DNA of 62,000 nt from Apostichopus japonicus (Eukaryota; Echinodermata; Holothuroidea; Aspidochirotida; Stichopodidae), in assembly GCF_037975245.1 (NCBI RefSeq), contig NC_092571.1:13697417-13759416 (forward strand), read 5' to 3'. The notes beneath the pieces were generated by a model. That model ran no database searches. It saw only the letters and a list, made by a program, of their open reading frames with translations, and was not told where the DNA came from. Position 1 is the stretch's first letter; the number at the start of each line of letters is the position of its first letter. Below are positions 46,332 through 55,919 of the stretch, one piece after another. The position numbers and the translations under genes were made by a program.

Positions 46332-48220
46332 CGAGTTGCCATATGCCATATGACATATTGTTCAGTTCTCGTGGAGTGCGGACGTGTTTTCGGCTGCTCT
46401 CCACCTTTCGTTGACCACACCTTTATTGTGTTTTTACGTTGGCCCTTCATTAGTTTACAGTTTGTTTTAGTGTAGTTTGTGTGTTTTTGGTTTGTTTCGT
46501 TTTGGTTTGTGTATAGGTGCGTGGCTTTGCCACACCACACCCCTAGCTGTCATGGCGGCTCGCCGTGACAGCAAAATCGTATTGTTGAGTTTTTCGGGGG
46601 AGGCTAAGGTCGTCCCCGTACAAGTTTTTTCAGTTTTGCGTTCTGTTGGTTTAAAGGTCCCTGGAGAGGTTGACGCTCTTCAGCGTAAACCTCTCCGGGG
46701 TATGAATTGTTTTGATGTACGGTTTACCTCGGAGGCTGCCCGCGTCCGAGGCGTCCATGTGTTGGAGGGAGTTGAGGGACTGAAGGTCACACCGTATGAC
46801 AGTTCGGTGTGGGTGACAGTCCTCCATCTCCCTCTGAACAGGTTGTTGTGTGGACACTGGGGCGTTTTGAGAAAGTGACCGGCTACGAGGAGCCGGAATT
46901 CCTTGAATGTAAAGGTGTCAAGACCGGGACTAGACGAGTTAGAATCGAACTCAAGTCCGATATCCCCTCTACCTTGTGGGCTAATGGGCACAGGGCCCAC
47001 ATTGCATACCCGGGCCAGCCTCGCACTTGTTGGAGGTGTGGGCTGGAAGGGCATGAGCCCAGGTTGTGCCCGAACAAGCGGTGTAGCCGCTGTTTACAGG
47101 TTGGGCATACCCTGGCCGAGTGTAAAGGGGATATCGTTTGCAACTCGTGTGGGAAAACGGGCCATCTCGCCCGTTTATGCCCAGACCGCTCATACGCCGC
47201 GAGAGTGGCTACGGGCGTGGTTGAAGCGGTCCCTGTCCCTGCCTCTGACACCGTACCACATGATGCTCCTGTTATCGCCCCAGTGTCCGACACTAGGCCC
47301 CGATGGAGGCTTTGTTCCCCCTTTCGTGTCCGACCTCTCCCCTGATCGAACTTGCCGAGACTGCCAGCCTGCCCACTGAGGCAGAGCAGGACAAAACGGC
47401 GGAGATGGTACTAGCGGAGTGGCACGCGGCGCAGGATGCCGCTTGTACTGGTTCACCGGTAGCTACGCCCGCTATCGGTGATACTAGTCGGGGCCCGAGT
47501 CAACCGGCCCAAGAGACATTAAGTGGCCCAGATTCTGACTCGCCAATGGAGGACTGCACTACAGCCTTAGTAGTTGTGGCTAAGGAGTCCTCCGATTGGT
47601 TTGATGAGACAAAACAGGCCACTGATCTCATTGACTCGAGTGGCCCTTCCACCCTACCCGCAGCCGCTTCCGCTATACCGGCCACGATGGTCGCTATTGG
47701 ACCTCCTGTTCCTGACAGGGAGGTCCACTCGATCAATGTTGACGAGGAGTTAAGAACTCTGCTCCCTCGTAAGAAAAGGGGGAATACTGTTAGGGGCTTG
47801 AACAGACCCGTATTGGGAAAATTTCGCAGGTAATGCGCAAGCCTGTCGTCTGCTATCGGGACGGCGTACCCCGGATAAATTTTGGAGTTAGTTAGTTCTT
47901 ATGTGTGGAGTGGAGGGTTTGTGTGGTCCTTACATAATATGGGTTGGGGGTTTTCTGTTTGTGGTTTGGTGTTGGCTTTTAGGGGCTGGTTTGTGGAGCT
48001 TTTTCTGTTTTGGTTCTGTTAACCTTTGGGTCCGTGTCCTTTTCACGTCACGTTAAACGCTATATTTTATACATTTGTGGGTTAGTGAGAGATTTCTGTT
48101 TGTGAGTTTTCAGTTGGGTTTTTGGTGGTTGTTAAACAGACTGGGATTGTTTTTGGTTTTGTTGACCTTTGGTCCGTGTCCGTTTCTTTGCACGTAAAAA
48201 GCACACCGAGTTGCCATATG
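46332..48220 (+). mobile_element. ORF1-only LINE derivative with 14-bp TSD
   Basis: Flanked by perfect 14-bp direct repeats, CGAGTTGCCATATG, at 46,332-46,345 and 48,207-48,220, so the element is 46,346-48,206 (1,861 bp). It has a ~200-bp 5' leader, one ORF1-type coding region (46,552-47,833) and a ~370-bp 3' region ending 'cacgtaaaaagca' like the LINE. No ORF2 endonuclease or RT sequence is present. The 3' region contains the end-type sequence twice ('ggtccgtgtcc' + 'cacg(t/a)..aaa.gc' at about 48,029-48,062 and 48,172-48,204). It resembles the HAL1 idea of mammals (half-LINEs) but arose in another lineage. Confidence 0.75.
46552..47833 (+). pseudogene. LINE ORF1-type nucleic-acid-binding protein, two frameshifts
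   Basis: The start MAARRDSKIVLLSFSGEAKV aligns with the ORF1 of the 53.5-kb LINE (RIVKLSFTGEQAVPPVQVFS). An N-terminal ~95-residue conserved domain is followed by a frame change at about 46,835-46,850. Then comes VVWTLGRFEKV and three perfect CX2CX4HX4C knuckles (CWRCGLEGHEPRLC, CSRCLQVGHTLAEC, CNSCGKTGHLARLC; about 47,028-47,183). A second frame change at about 47,300-47,345 leads to an acidic, proline/serine-rich C-terminus ending RPVLGKFRR at 47,833. Expected role: RNA binding in the retrotransposition particle. The frameshifts make this copy inactive, unless they are sequencing errors. Confidence 0.75.
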
Positions 48221-48614
48221 TAAGTTTCCAGCTATTGAGCATCAGCATGACACTCCATTTAGTAGCACCTATAGTCTTATTACAGCTCTTTCAAAACTTG
48301 GTACAAAATATTTTATATCAAAGCATCTTGCTTGGTTTATTTTACTTTGATGCATGTATGGTAAGGCCTTCTTTTATTATGGGAAATCCTCTCCAGTAGG
48401 GTTGCATGTGTTCTCAAACCTTTGTTGTGTGTGGGTTTGTAACTATGCCCTACCAAGCTCATGGCTCCAGACTTACACTGAAATAAATGGAATATCAGAT
48501 GGCTTATTAGTCAGTTGAGTTCCAGTGTAGACAATTAATGTGAACGACAGTGTGATCGACAGACAATTCAAAATACTGTATCAACCAAACAAATTTGTTT
48601 TTTATTTGTTGCAG
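48221..48614. other. Non-coding, possible intron
   Basis: No gene is seen. It ends in a polypyrimidine-rich acceptor-like sequence (ttttttatttgttgcag) at 48,598-48,614. Confidence 0.3.
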
Positions 48615-48805
48615 ATGAAAGTACAGGCCCATCGGCGCCAAAGACAAGGATATTTGCGGTGCTTCCTCTACAGAGATTTCTCTGGCACAATCAGGACTCA
48701 AGTTTTCGAAAAGAAGAAGATCTGTTAGCAGGCAGACAGAGCAGCTGTCTCAGTGTCTGACACGAGATGCTGAAAAATGGCTCAAAGAAGCTTCTGAACA
48801 GAGAT
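48615..48805 (+). other. Candidate host exon interrupted by the LINE
   Basis: After the acceptor at 48,614, one frame is open from just after a TGA at 48,616 to the LINE junction. It reads through GAKDKDICGASSTEISLAQS and a basic/amphipathic stretch, SKRRRSVSRQTEQLSQCL then TRDAEKWLKEASEQ. Another frame (ESTGPSAPKTRIFAVLPL) is open from the acceptor but stops near 48,759. Composition looks more coding than the flanks, but I recognise no family and cannot fix the frame. The LINE 3' end follows immediately. Confidence 0.25.
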
Positions 48806-48982
48806 GTGCTTTTTACGTGATCCGCCATGGATACCAAACGTCACGGCCAAACGGCACTACCGAACCATCCCATTCTGAAAAACGAAACTCAGGTCAAGCG
48901 AGCCAAAAAAACAAGATACGCCCGCCGACCTGCAGCGACAAAAAATGCCCAACACCCCCCCCCCCCCCCCGCGCAGGAACAT

Positions 48983-51900
48983 TCAAAAAACTAGAAAAGG
49001 ACGACCCGCACGCAGCGAAACGAAAAGCTCCTCCCCAGCACACCAGCGTCCAAAAAAGGCAGCCCCAGATAAACGGCGAAAATCGCCTTCAACTTGAAGG
49101 CGAATGTCAGACTTCACCGCCTCCAGGACTGCCTGCCAACTGGCAACCGTCCCCCTAAAATCCACATCACATCTATTCCGCCAAACATGTTTTTTCACAA
49201 TAGAGCAAACAAAAATAATGCGATGCAATAAAGCAATCGAACAAACTGGGGGGTCTACCCCATATAATATAAAGCCCTGTCCTACCGACCATGAACGGTC
49301 TCCCGTTACACGGTCGGTCCAGGTCTGGAACCACTCCCATAAGTTTAAAACAAAGCAACAATGCCAAAAAGCATGAGCGGTACTCTCTAAGCTGTCACAG
49401 CCGGTCCTGTCACCCAATCGCCAATGATACCTTTTAAGGTTCGTCACCAAGGCACCGTGTGCAATTCTCCACGCAAGATCACGGAGCCTGCCACCATTCA
49501 GCCTTGAATGCACCGAACGCCATACTTCGGCAGAATGACGTCCCTGGACAAAATTGCATTCAAGGCCCTATCCCGCAACGAACTGTGAACGAGGGCCGGC
49601 TGTGACAGGTCAACAGGGGGCAACTCAATCAGAGCGGAGCAAATGACACGCACCACCCTGTTTGGAGTACTACTATGCGGTTCTCTGTTGCTAAACAGCG
49701 CCGGGACCCATCGACGCAGGTGCAAACCGCCCCAAAAACGTACAAAGTATGAACAAGGCAACCCTGGGTCAGTCACCGCTACAAACAGTTGTTTAAATAA
49801 CAAAGAGGTTAATTTACTTCTCAGATGAACCACCACTAGTCCCCCCTTCTCCAGTTTTTGGTACAATACCGCCCTCTTAACAAACTCTGTACCACCCGAC
49901 CAAATGAATGAAAATATCGCTCTCTCCAACCGCACCAGGACGCGACGCGGAATTGGGTACACCGCGCCCGGGTACCACAAGATGGGCGAAACAAAACGAT
50001 TAATAACGGTGACTTTCCCCAAGATCGAAAGCCAGCGGGTGCCAAAAGTTTCGAGCCTGCTCTCAAATACCACAGCCCTCTCGTTCCAGGTGACATCACA
50101 AGGTGCATCGTAGCCGAACCATATAACATTAATTTTGATATTCTGATCCGACCACGCCGCACCGAATGGTAAATCTCTGTATCTCCAGCTACCAAGACGA
50201 AGGCCCTTTGTCTTTCCCGGATTCAACTTCGCCCCGGTAGCTCTCTCAAAGATAGATAAATCCTGCGAGAGGGCACGAAAGGAGCCCAGACTCGAAACAA
50301 CACACGTGACGTCATCTGCATATTGAATGCATTTCACTTTGGCACCCCCTGGCACAACGAATGGGGCAAGTCTGGAGTCCCTTTCCAAAAGACGAGAGAG
50401 CGACTCGCTAAACAAAACATAAAGTAATGGAGACAGAGGGCACCCTTGGCGCACCCCCCTCTCTACGTCAAAAACCTCTGAACAAAACCCATTTACGATT
50501 ACAGAACTGACACTTTCCTGATACAAAACAGAAATCCATTTACGAAAATTTGGATGCATCTTAAACGTCTCCAAAACCTTCATTAAAAAACCGCGATCCA
50601 CCATGTCAAAGGCCTTCTGCTGGTCAAGAGACACCAATACACATGGCAGATCACGCTCAATAACAAAGTCGGTTAAGCCGCGCATCAACCACAAGTTCTG
50701 CTGGATGCAATGACCCTTCACTACACAAGTCTGGAGATCACCCACAAGATGCGGTATAGCCAGTGCAAGGCGGTTGCACAAAGCCTTAGCCAGCAACTTG
50801 TAGTCCACATTTAACAAGGTGATCGGACGCTTGTTATGAGGATTCAAGGGGTCCCCAGATTTGGGCAGCAAAGTAATCATGCCCAGACGTTGACTTTGGT
50901 TTAACAATCCGTTTTGGAAGGCGTCTTCGAAGACGGCTCTGATGTCGGGTCCTATTATTGCCCAGAAGGCCCGGTAGAACTCCCTCGGAAGCCCGTCCGA
51001 ACCCGGGGACTTGCCATTCTTCATCTTCGAAAGCGCCTTCCAAAGCTCAACAGTGGTTATTCCGCCCCCAAAATATCATTGACATCGTGGGGAACGGTCT
51101 TTAACATTCCCCTCAACAAATCGGCCTGTGCCGACAAGTCGACATTGCCACGCGTAAACAAACTCGAATAATACTCTTTATATACGCGGACAATGCCGTG
51201 AGGGTCACTAACCACGGTCCCATCAGTAGCGCGCACAGATGGGACGCGTCGGTCACCCGCCGATGAGCTTACGGACTGATAAAACCTCAGTGATGGGCGC
51301 TCCTCTGCTTCCATCGCTTCGACACGGGCCCTGACGCGGGCACCGTGGTACTTTCCATCTAGATATGTCTGCAAAGCGATGACAGCCGAAGGGTCGCCAA
51401 ACTTCACCTCCGCGCACAGCTTCGAGAATTTTTGTCTTCGACGCCGTGCGCGGGTCACGCAATACTGAATTGCGTAGCGTTTGATGCGCAACTTGACATC
51501 ATCCCACCACTGGGATGCAGAGGCAAAGGCCGGCTTCAATGTTTGCCATCCTTTGTACCTGGTCTCGAAACCTTGGCGGAACTCTGCCTCGCCAAGAATC
51601 CGACAGTTAAGCTTCCATAGGCCCCGCCCGATCGGGAAAATGGAAGGCAAAACAAAACGTGCTACTACAGTGTCATGGTCAGAGAGCGGACAGCTGAGCG
51701 TCTCGCAACCCGAAAATTTAAAACTCACGGGCGCATACACCCGATCTATCCTGGAGGCATCTTCTCCGTTAGGCCTCACCCACGTATACCCCGTACTACA
51801 CGGGTGCAAAAAGGTGTGCCGAAGTAAATCTGTCCAGCTCTGTGATTCCAGCGTCAGGACTAGCAGACAAAGAAGTTCCGAATCTGTCAAGACCCGAGTT

Positions 51901-52342
51901 TGGGACACAGTTAAAGTCTCTGACCATGACACACGGCGCACTACCAGGAACAAAGGAAGGCAGCGTGTTAAAAAAAATCTCGTCTAGCAGAAGGCCAATT
52001 GGGAGCATACACATTGCAAATGGAGATGTTACCCTGTGGATACTTGAATAGAATGCAAACCAATCGGCCCTCGTGATCCGTCTCCACCCTAGTGGCACAA
52101 CCCGCCTGACGAGCTGACAGAAGGATGACAGTGCCACAGGATGAAGACGAACCAAACGAAGCATGCAGCTCACCACCCCACTCATAAGCCCATAGAGGGA
52201 CATCTTCTTCCAAAATATGTGTTTCTTGCAGGCAAACGCAGTTTAACTCCATTGATTTACAATACTGGAAAATGCGACTGCGCTTGCGATGATCCCTCAT
52301 GCCATTCACGTTCAAAGTGGCAAGTGAAAGTGTATCGGCCAT
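48983..52342 (-). pseudogene. LINE ORF2 (endonuclease + reverse transcriptase), frameshifted
   Basis: The likely start is the ATG at 52,342-52,340 (MADTLSLATLNVNGMRDH), 20 nt after the ORF1 stop. The endonuclease N-terminus includes the LNVNG and CLQETH motifs. The frame changes at about 52,000-51,970 and again at about 51,960-51,900, then gives DASRIDRVYAP and PLSDHDTVVARF (the catalytic SDHD box) to about 51,057. It changes again at a C-run near 51,060 and then gives the RT: KNGKSPGSDGLPREFY, RPITLLNVDYKLLAKAL, VSLDQQKAFDMVDR, GVRQGCPLSPLLYV and the active-site YADDV. A fourth change near 49,500 leads to the C-terminal region with a Cys..Glu-Ser-Thr-Ala-His..His-Cys motif. I saw no other in-frame stops, so decay is recent and indel-driven. 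Confidence 0.8.
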
Positions 52343-52362
52343 GAGAGGGCAATGGGGCAAAA

Positions 52363-53556
52363 CTACGAAGACGACGATTTCGTAAGCTTCAAGCGCGCCC
52401 TAGACGACATATCGTCGTCCGAGTCGTCACTTGAAGCCAACCTTTTAAGAGAGGGTTCCCCCATATCGTCGTACCAGCTCGTCCCAGTGGCACGTTTCGG
52501 CTCGCTCATCATCGCGGTATCGCCAGTTCCGGAGGCTTTGTCTGACGGAAACACGGTGGTCATCGATTCTCCGGAGGCTCTGTCTGACAGCGACTCCGGT
52601 GAATCGGTGATCAGCGTGTTTCCGTCAGACAAAGCCTCCGGAACTGGCGATACCGGCGGCGGACTGGGGACGGAACTGGACGAGTTGATGGGGGAAGCTG
52701 GTGGAGACTTTCTCGGTGCGGGCACGGGGTTGGGGTCTGCAACGACGGGGGAGGGTGAACCAGTTGCAGGGGAGGGTAAAATCCCACCAGATTCCCCCTC
52801 CTCTCGTGAAGCAGTAGGTGCGTCGGAACTCGACTTACTCCCACTCTTAGTCCTAGAGACATAAGAGGAGGTACAAGCTCGAAAGACATGTCCCTCCTTC
52901 CCACAGAGTGAGCACACAACCTCGTTTGGGCAAGCGGTGCTATCGTGCCCAAGACGAAGGCAGCGCCCACATTTCTTGTTTGGGCAGTCCTTGGCTTCGT
53001 GCCCGATCTCCCCACACCTGAAGAAGGTACGGGGCTGACCGGGATACCGCACGTGGGCTTTATGCCCTGCTATAAACAGGAAGGAGGGAATGTCCTGTTT
53101 CAGGTCGATCCGAACCTGTCGGTGCCCGTTCAACACCCCAGGGGCCTGTGCATAGGAGCACATTTTGACAGCCCCAAACCGACCCAAAACCGTTACGACA
53201 AGTTCCTGCCGCACCTCTAGTCCTACGTGGATGATAGTTACCCATACGGATCGCTCGTATGGAGTAACTCTCATCCCCTCGACGTTACTCAGCAACGTGA
53301 CACCCTTCTGACGGGCCACGTCACTGGTAAAACGTAAATCGTACGTATTACGACCCTGGAGAGCTTGTAAAGCATCAACCTCTCCAGGCACAACAACACC
53401 CTTGCTCTTCAAAATACTGAAAACTTGCACCGGTGGAACCGCTTGTTCACCGGTGAAGGACAACTTAACAATCCGAGAATCACGAAAGGATTGTTTGTGT
53501 AACCAAAGCCTAACCTGGTCAATGTTTTGTTGTTTATGTTGATCATTTCCTTTCAT
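52363..53556 (-). CDS. LINE ORF1 protein, intact frame
   Basis: An uninterrupted 397-codon frame. An N-terminal conserved domain (about residues 28-165, KLSFTGEQAVPPVQVF to QDIPSFLF) precedes a zinc-knuckle region: 178-191, 196-209 (CGRCLRLGHDSTAC) and 215-228 (CSLCGKEGHVFRAC). In the first knuckle the first cysteine is replaced by phenylalanine (TFFRCGEIGHEAKDC). The relative at 46.5-47.8 kb has Cys there. The C-terminal third is Ser/Pro/Glu/Asp-rich. A perfect 41-bp inverted repeat lies within its C-terminal coding part. It probably coats LINE RNA. This copy keeps its frame although ORF2 is broken. Confidence 0.8.
   Translation of the reverse strand: MKGNDQHKQQNIDQVRLWLHKQSFRDSRIVKLSFTGEQAVPPVQVFSILKSKGVVVPGEVDALQALQGRNTYDLRFTSDVARQKGVTLLSNVEGMRVTPYERSVWVTIIHVGLEVRQELVVTVLGRFGAVKMCSYAQAPGVLNGHRQVRIDLKQDIPSFLFIAGHKAHVRYPGQPRTFFRCGEIGHEAKDCPNKKCGRCLRLGHDSTACPNEVVCSLCGKEGHVFRACTSSYVSRTKSGSKSSSDAPTASREEGESGGILPSPATGSPSPVVADPNPVPAPRKSPPASPINSSSSVPSPPPVSPVPEALSDGNTLITDSPESLSDRASGESMTTVFPSDKASGTGDTAMMSEPKRATGTSWYDDMGEPSLKRLASSDDSDDDMSSRARLKLTKSSSS
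52515..52655. repeat. Perfect 41-bp inverted repeat inside LINE ORF1
   Basis: Arms 52,515-52,555 and 52,615-52,655 are perfectly complementary (outer end CGGTATCGCCAG, inner end GGAAACACG) around a 59-nt spacer. The spacer carries a third, imperfect copy of the 'ccggaggctctgtctgac' core. The ORF1 frame reads through both arms: one arm encodes SPVPEALSDGNT and the other TVFPSDKASGTGDT. Confidence 0.9.
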
Positions 53557-53640
53557 TTTCCCATTTTGTTTTATTCATTTGATCTTTTCCGTTCTTTTTC
53601 TTATTTTGATTTATTCATTTGACAATGAATAACTTACTTT

Positions 53641-54576
53641 GGTAGATTGAGGAGTTCCCTAAAGTTTCACATTTTTGCTACTACTACAGGGCAACAGTTT
53701 GTGGTCAGGTGGCCCTGTGTGACCTTTGTCAATTTGGAACATAGTAATTGTTTTGTGTGGCCCTTGTTTTCTAGGAATATATGTACTGGCTCCAAGCCTC
53801 TATCACTTTTGAGAACTGTGGGAGAAATAGACAATTTAATATCTATTTTGTTTTGGTAGGAATATTCTTGGTGATGGATGTGTATCTACAAACTTATTTA
53901 AGGACACTGATGAGAACCATTTATAAGTTTAGATTTGGGTTAAGTAATGTGCCTGGTAATTATTTAGTAAATTAATTGACAGCTGATAGGTCAATGGGCC
54001 CAGATACCAGGGAGTGAAGAGCAAGCTGGTCTAGAGCCGCCCAGAGAGCAAACCTACCCCAGAGACGTCCCCCAACAGAGTGAACCTGCCCCTGATCGAA
54101 GTAACCCAAGGAAGTAATTATATTTTGCAACTTTTTATTTGGCTGACCCGCGCTGTGATTGTGTTCTAATTTAGGACTTTTAGGCATTTTATTTTCCAAT
54201 TTTGGATTTCTTGTGAGACGTAACAGCTCTGATATGATCTGTCAGCTACCCATTTATATCATTTAAATTTTTCTTTTAAGTTTAAGTGACCCCATTGTTT
54301 TTAATACAAGATTCATGTGCATAGTTAAACCTACTATTTTTCCTTATGTTTATTTTTGTGTGAGCGTTACGCCTTTTCAAGTTGTCCCAACGATCTCAGG
54401 GTCATCCGGTCCTATTCTCATGGGAAGGTGCTACTTGTAATTTTCCCAAACCTGAAACATATATTTTTGCCTGGTCACTGCGTTTTTGACCAGCTACATT
54501 TGCGTTAAAGGTGAGTCTCGAGGCAGACTTCAGGAGACGGACAGTGTTTAAAAATGCATTTGTTCAAACTATGTTT
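53641..54576. other. Unassigned sequence right of the LINE
   Basis: No gene is recognised. The segment at about 53,970-54,240 has a higher GC patch and starts and ends with related 'gacagctgat'/'atctgtcagct' sequences in inverted order, which could be the ends of an unclassified repeat. 54,510-54,516 is a donor-like ggtgagt. Confidence 0.3.
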
Positions 54577-54598
54577 AACCAGGGAGTTCTCCCTGGTT
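54577..54598. repeat. 22-bp palindrome
   Basis: AACCAGGGAG-tt-CTCCCTGGTT, perfect 10-bp arms with a 2-nt centre, about 140 bp before the satellite array. Confidence 0.8.
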
Positions 54599-54599
54599 T

Positions 54600-55915
54600 A
54601 AGACAACATGAATTTGTTGTTTTCGAAAAATAACACTGCTTTAAGAATCCGACAACTCCTAAAGTATTCTTCGAACATTCCTCTTTTACTTCAGCCAACA
54701 CATCCTGGTTCTTAATACTGTGTTTAATTATTTTATCATCTTGCTGTGACAAGGAACTGCACTGTTTAATTATCGTACAGTACAACGTATAAGAATGACG
54801 TTATTTGATTATTGTTTACTCTTTACATAACACCTCTCTTAGCACCCAACAACTTAAAATTTTCTTCAGACGTTCCTATATAGCTTTCAAAAACATTATT
54901 TGGTCCTAAGTACTGTTAGTGCAAGAACATTAAAATTATGTTATCATCTTGCTGTGACAAGAAACTGCTCTATTTTCATTATCTTACAACGTATAAGAGT
55001 GACGTCATATGTATATTGTTTACTCGTAAAATAACACCCCTCCTAGCACCCAACAACTCTTTAAATATCATTTTGATATCGCTCCATTACTTTCAACCAA
55101 CACGTCCTGTTTCTAAATAAGTGCAAGAACATTTAAACTGTCGTTTCCATGTTGCTGTTACAAGGAACTCCTGAGTTTTAATTGTCGTCCAACCTATAAC
55201 AGGGACGTCATATGTTTATTGTTTACACGTAAAGTGTTACCTCTTTTAGCATCCAACAACTCCTAAGATAATCTCAGGACGTCCCTGTAAAACTGTCAAC
55301 AAAAACATCTAGGTTATAAGAAGTGCAAGACCATTTAAATGCCATTTTCATGTTGCTGTGACAAGGAACTGTTGTAATTATCGTACACTGTACAAGAGTG
55401 ACGTCATTTGTTTGTTGTTTACTCGAAAAATAACACCTCTCCAAACATCCAACATCGCGAAAAATGTTCCCAGGACATCCCTCTACAACTTCCAACCAAC
55501 AAACCTTGGCACTAAATATGTGCAACGATACTCGTTTTTAAGCACTTTTTGAAGCCTGCCCTGATGGACTATGACATCATATGTTTATTGTTTACTCGAA
55601 AAGTATGACATCTTTTAGCATCCAACAACTCTTCCAAGTATTCTAAGGACATCACATCATCCAACCAACAAACCTTGGTTCTAAATAGGTTTAGTAACAT
55701 TTAAAAACTATTATTATGTTGCTGTGAATAGTCGTTGCTGATTTTTAATTTAGCCCACACTTCATAGTGAGGTCATTTGTTGTTTACCCGCAAGATGACA
55801 TCTCTCCAAGCATCCAACAACTCCTAAGATAATCTCAGGACATCCCTCTATACCTGTCAATAAGTACAAATGCATTTAAATGCCGTTTTCGTGTTGCTGT
55901 GACAAGGAACTGCTT
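54600..55915. repeat. ~200-bp satellite, about 6-7 diverged units
   Basis: Tandem units marked by TTGCTGTGACAAGGAACT at 54,741, 54,949, 55,152, 55,352, 55,719 (degenerate) and 55,893. The spacings are 208, 203, 200, 367 (one marker lost) and 174 bp. Each unit also carries a TGACGTCAT-type palindrome followed by a TTGTTTAC motif (near 54,793, 55,000, 55,205, 55,398, 55,571 and 55,770), then 'ccaacaactc' and 'caggac(g/a)tccct' segments. The units are clearly diverged, but these motifs persist. The array abuts the V-relic block at about 55,920. Confidence 0.85.
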
Positions 55916-55919
55916 TGTC

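Larger units (their letters stand above)
48806..53640 (-). mobile_element. Near full-length Tx1/L1-like non-LTR retrotransposon
   Basis: About 4.8 kb on the minus strand: a short AT-rich 5' region (about 53,640-53,557), ORF1 (53,556-52,363), ORF2 (about 52,342-48,983, frame-broken) and a ~180-bp 3' region with a C-run. It ends ...cacgtaaaaagca at 48,806. The order ORF1 with CCHC knuckles, APE-type endonuclease, RT and C-terminal zinc-like motif places it in the L1 group, most like Tx1-clade elements. I found no clear target-site duplication, and the 5' boundary is approximate. Many 3' fragments in the window belong to this group. Confidence 0.85.

Noticed and set aside
46883-47293. 136-codon minus-strand frame
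   Set aside because: Antisense shadow of the zinc-knuckle ORF1 in GC-rich LINE sequence.
52352-52864. 170-codon plus-strand frame
   Set aside because: Antisense of the LINE ORF1 C-terminus, kept open by GC content and the inverted repeat.
53970-54240. Solo LTR
   Set aside because: Weak inverted-end similarity only; no TG..CA ends with flanking short direct repeats could be established.
54600-55915. CRISPR array
   Set aside because: Units are ~200 bp, diverged throughout and without short identical repeats separated by unique spacers; the DNA is eukaryotic.
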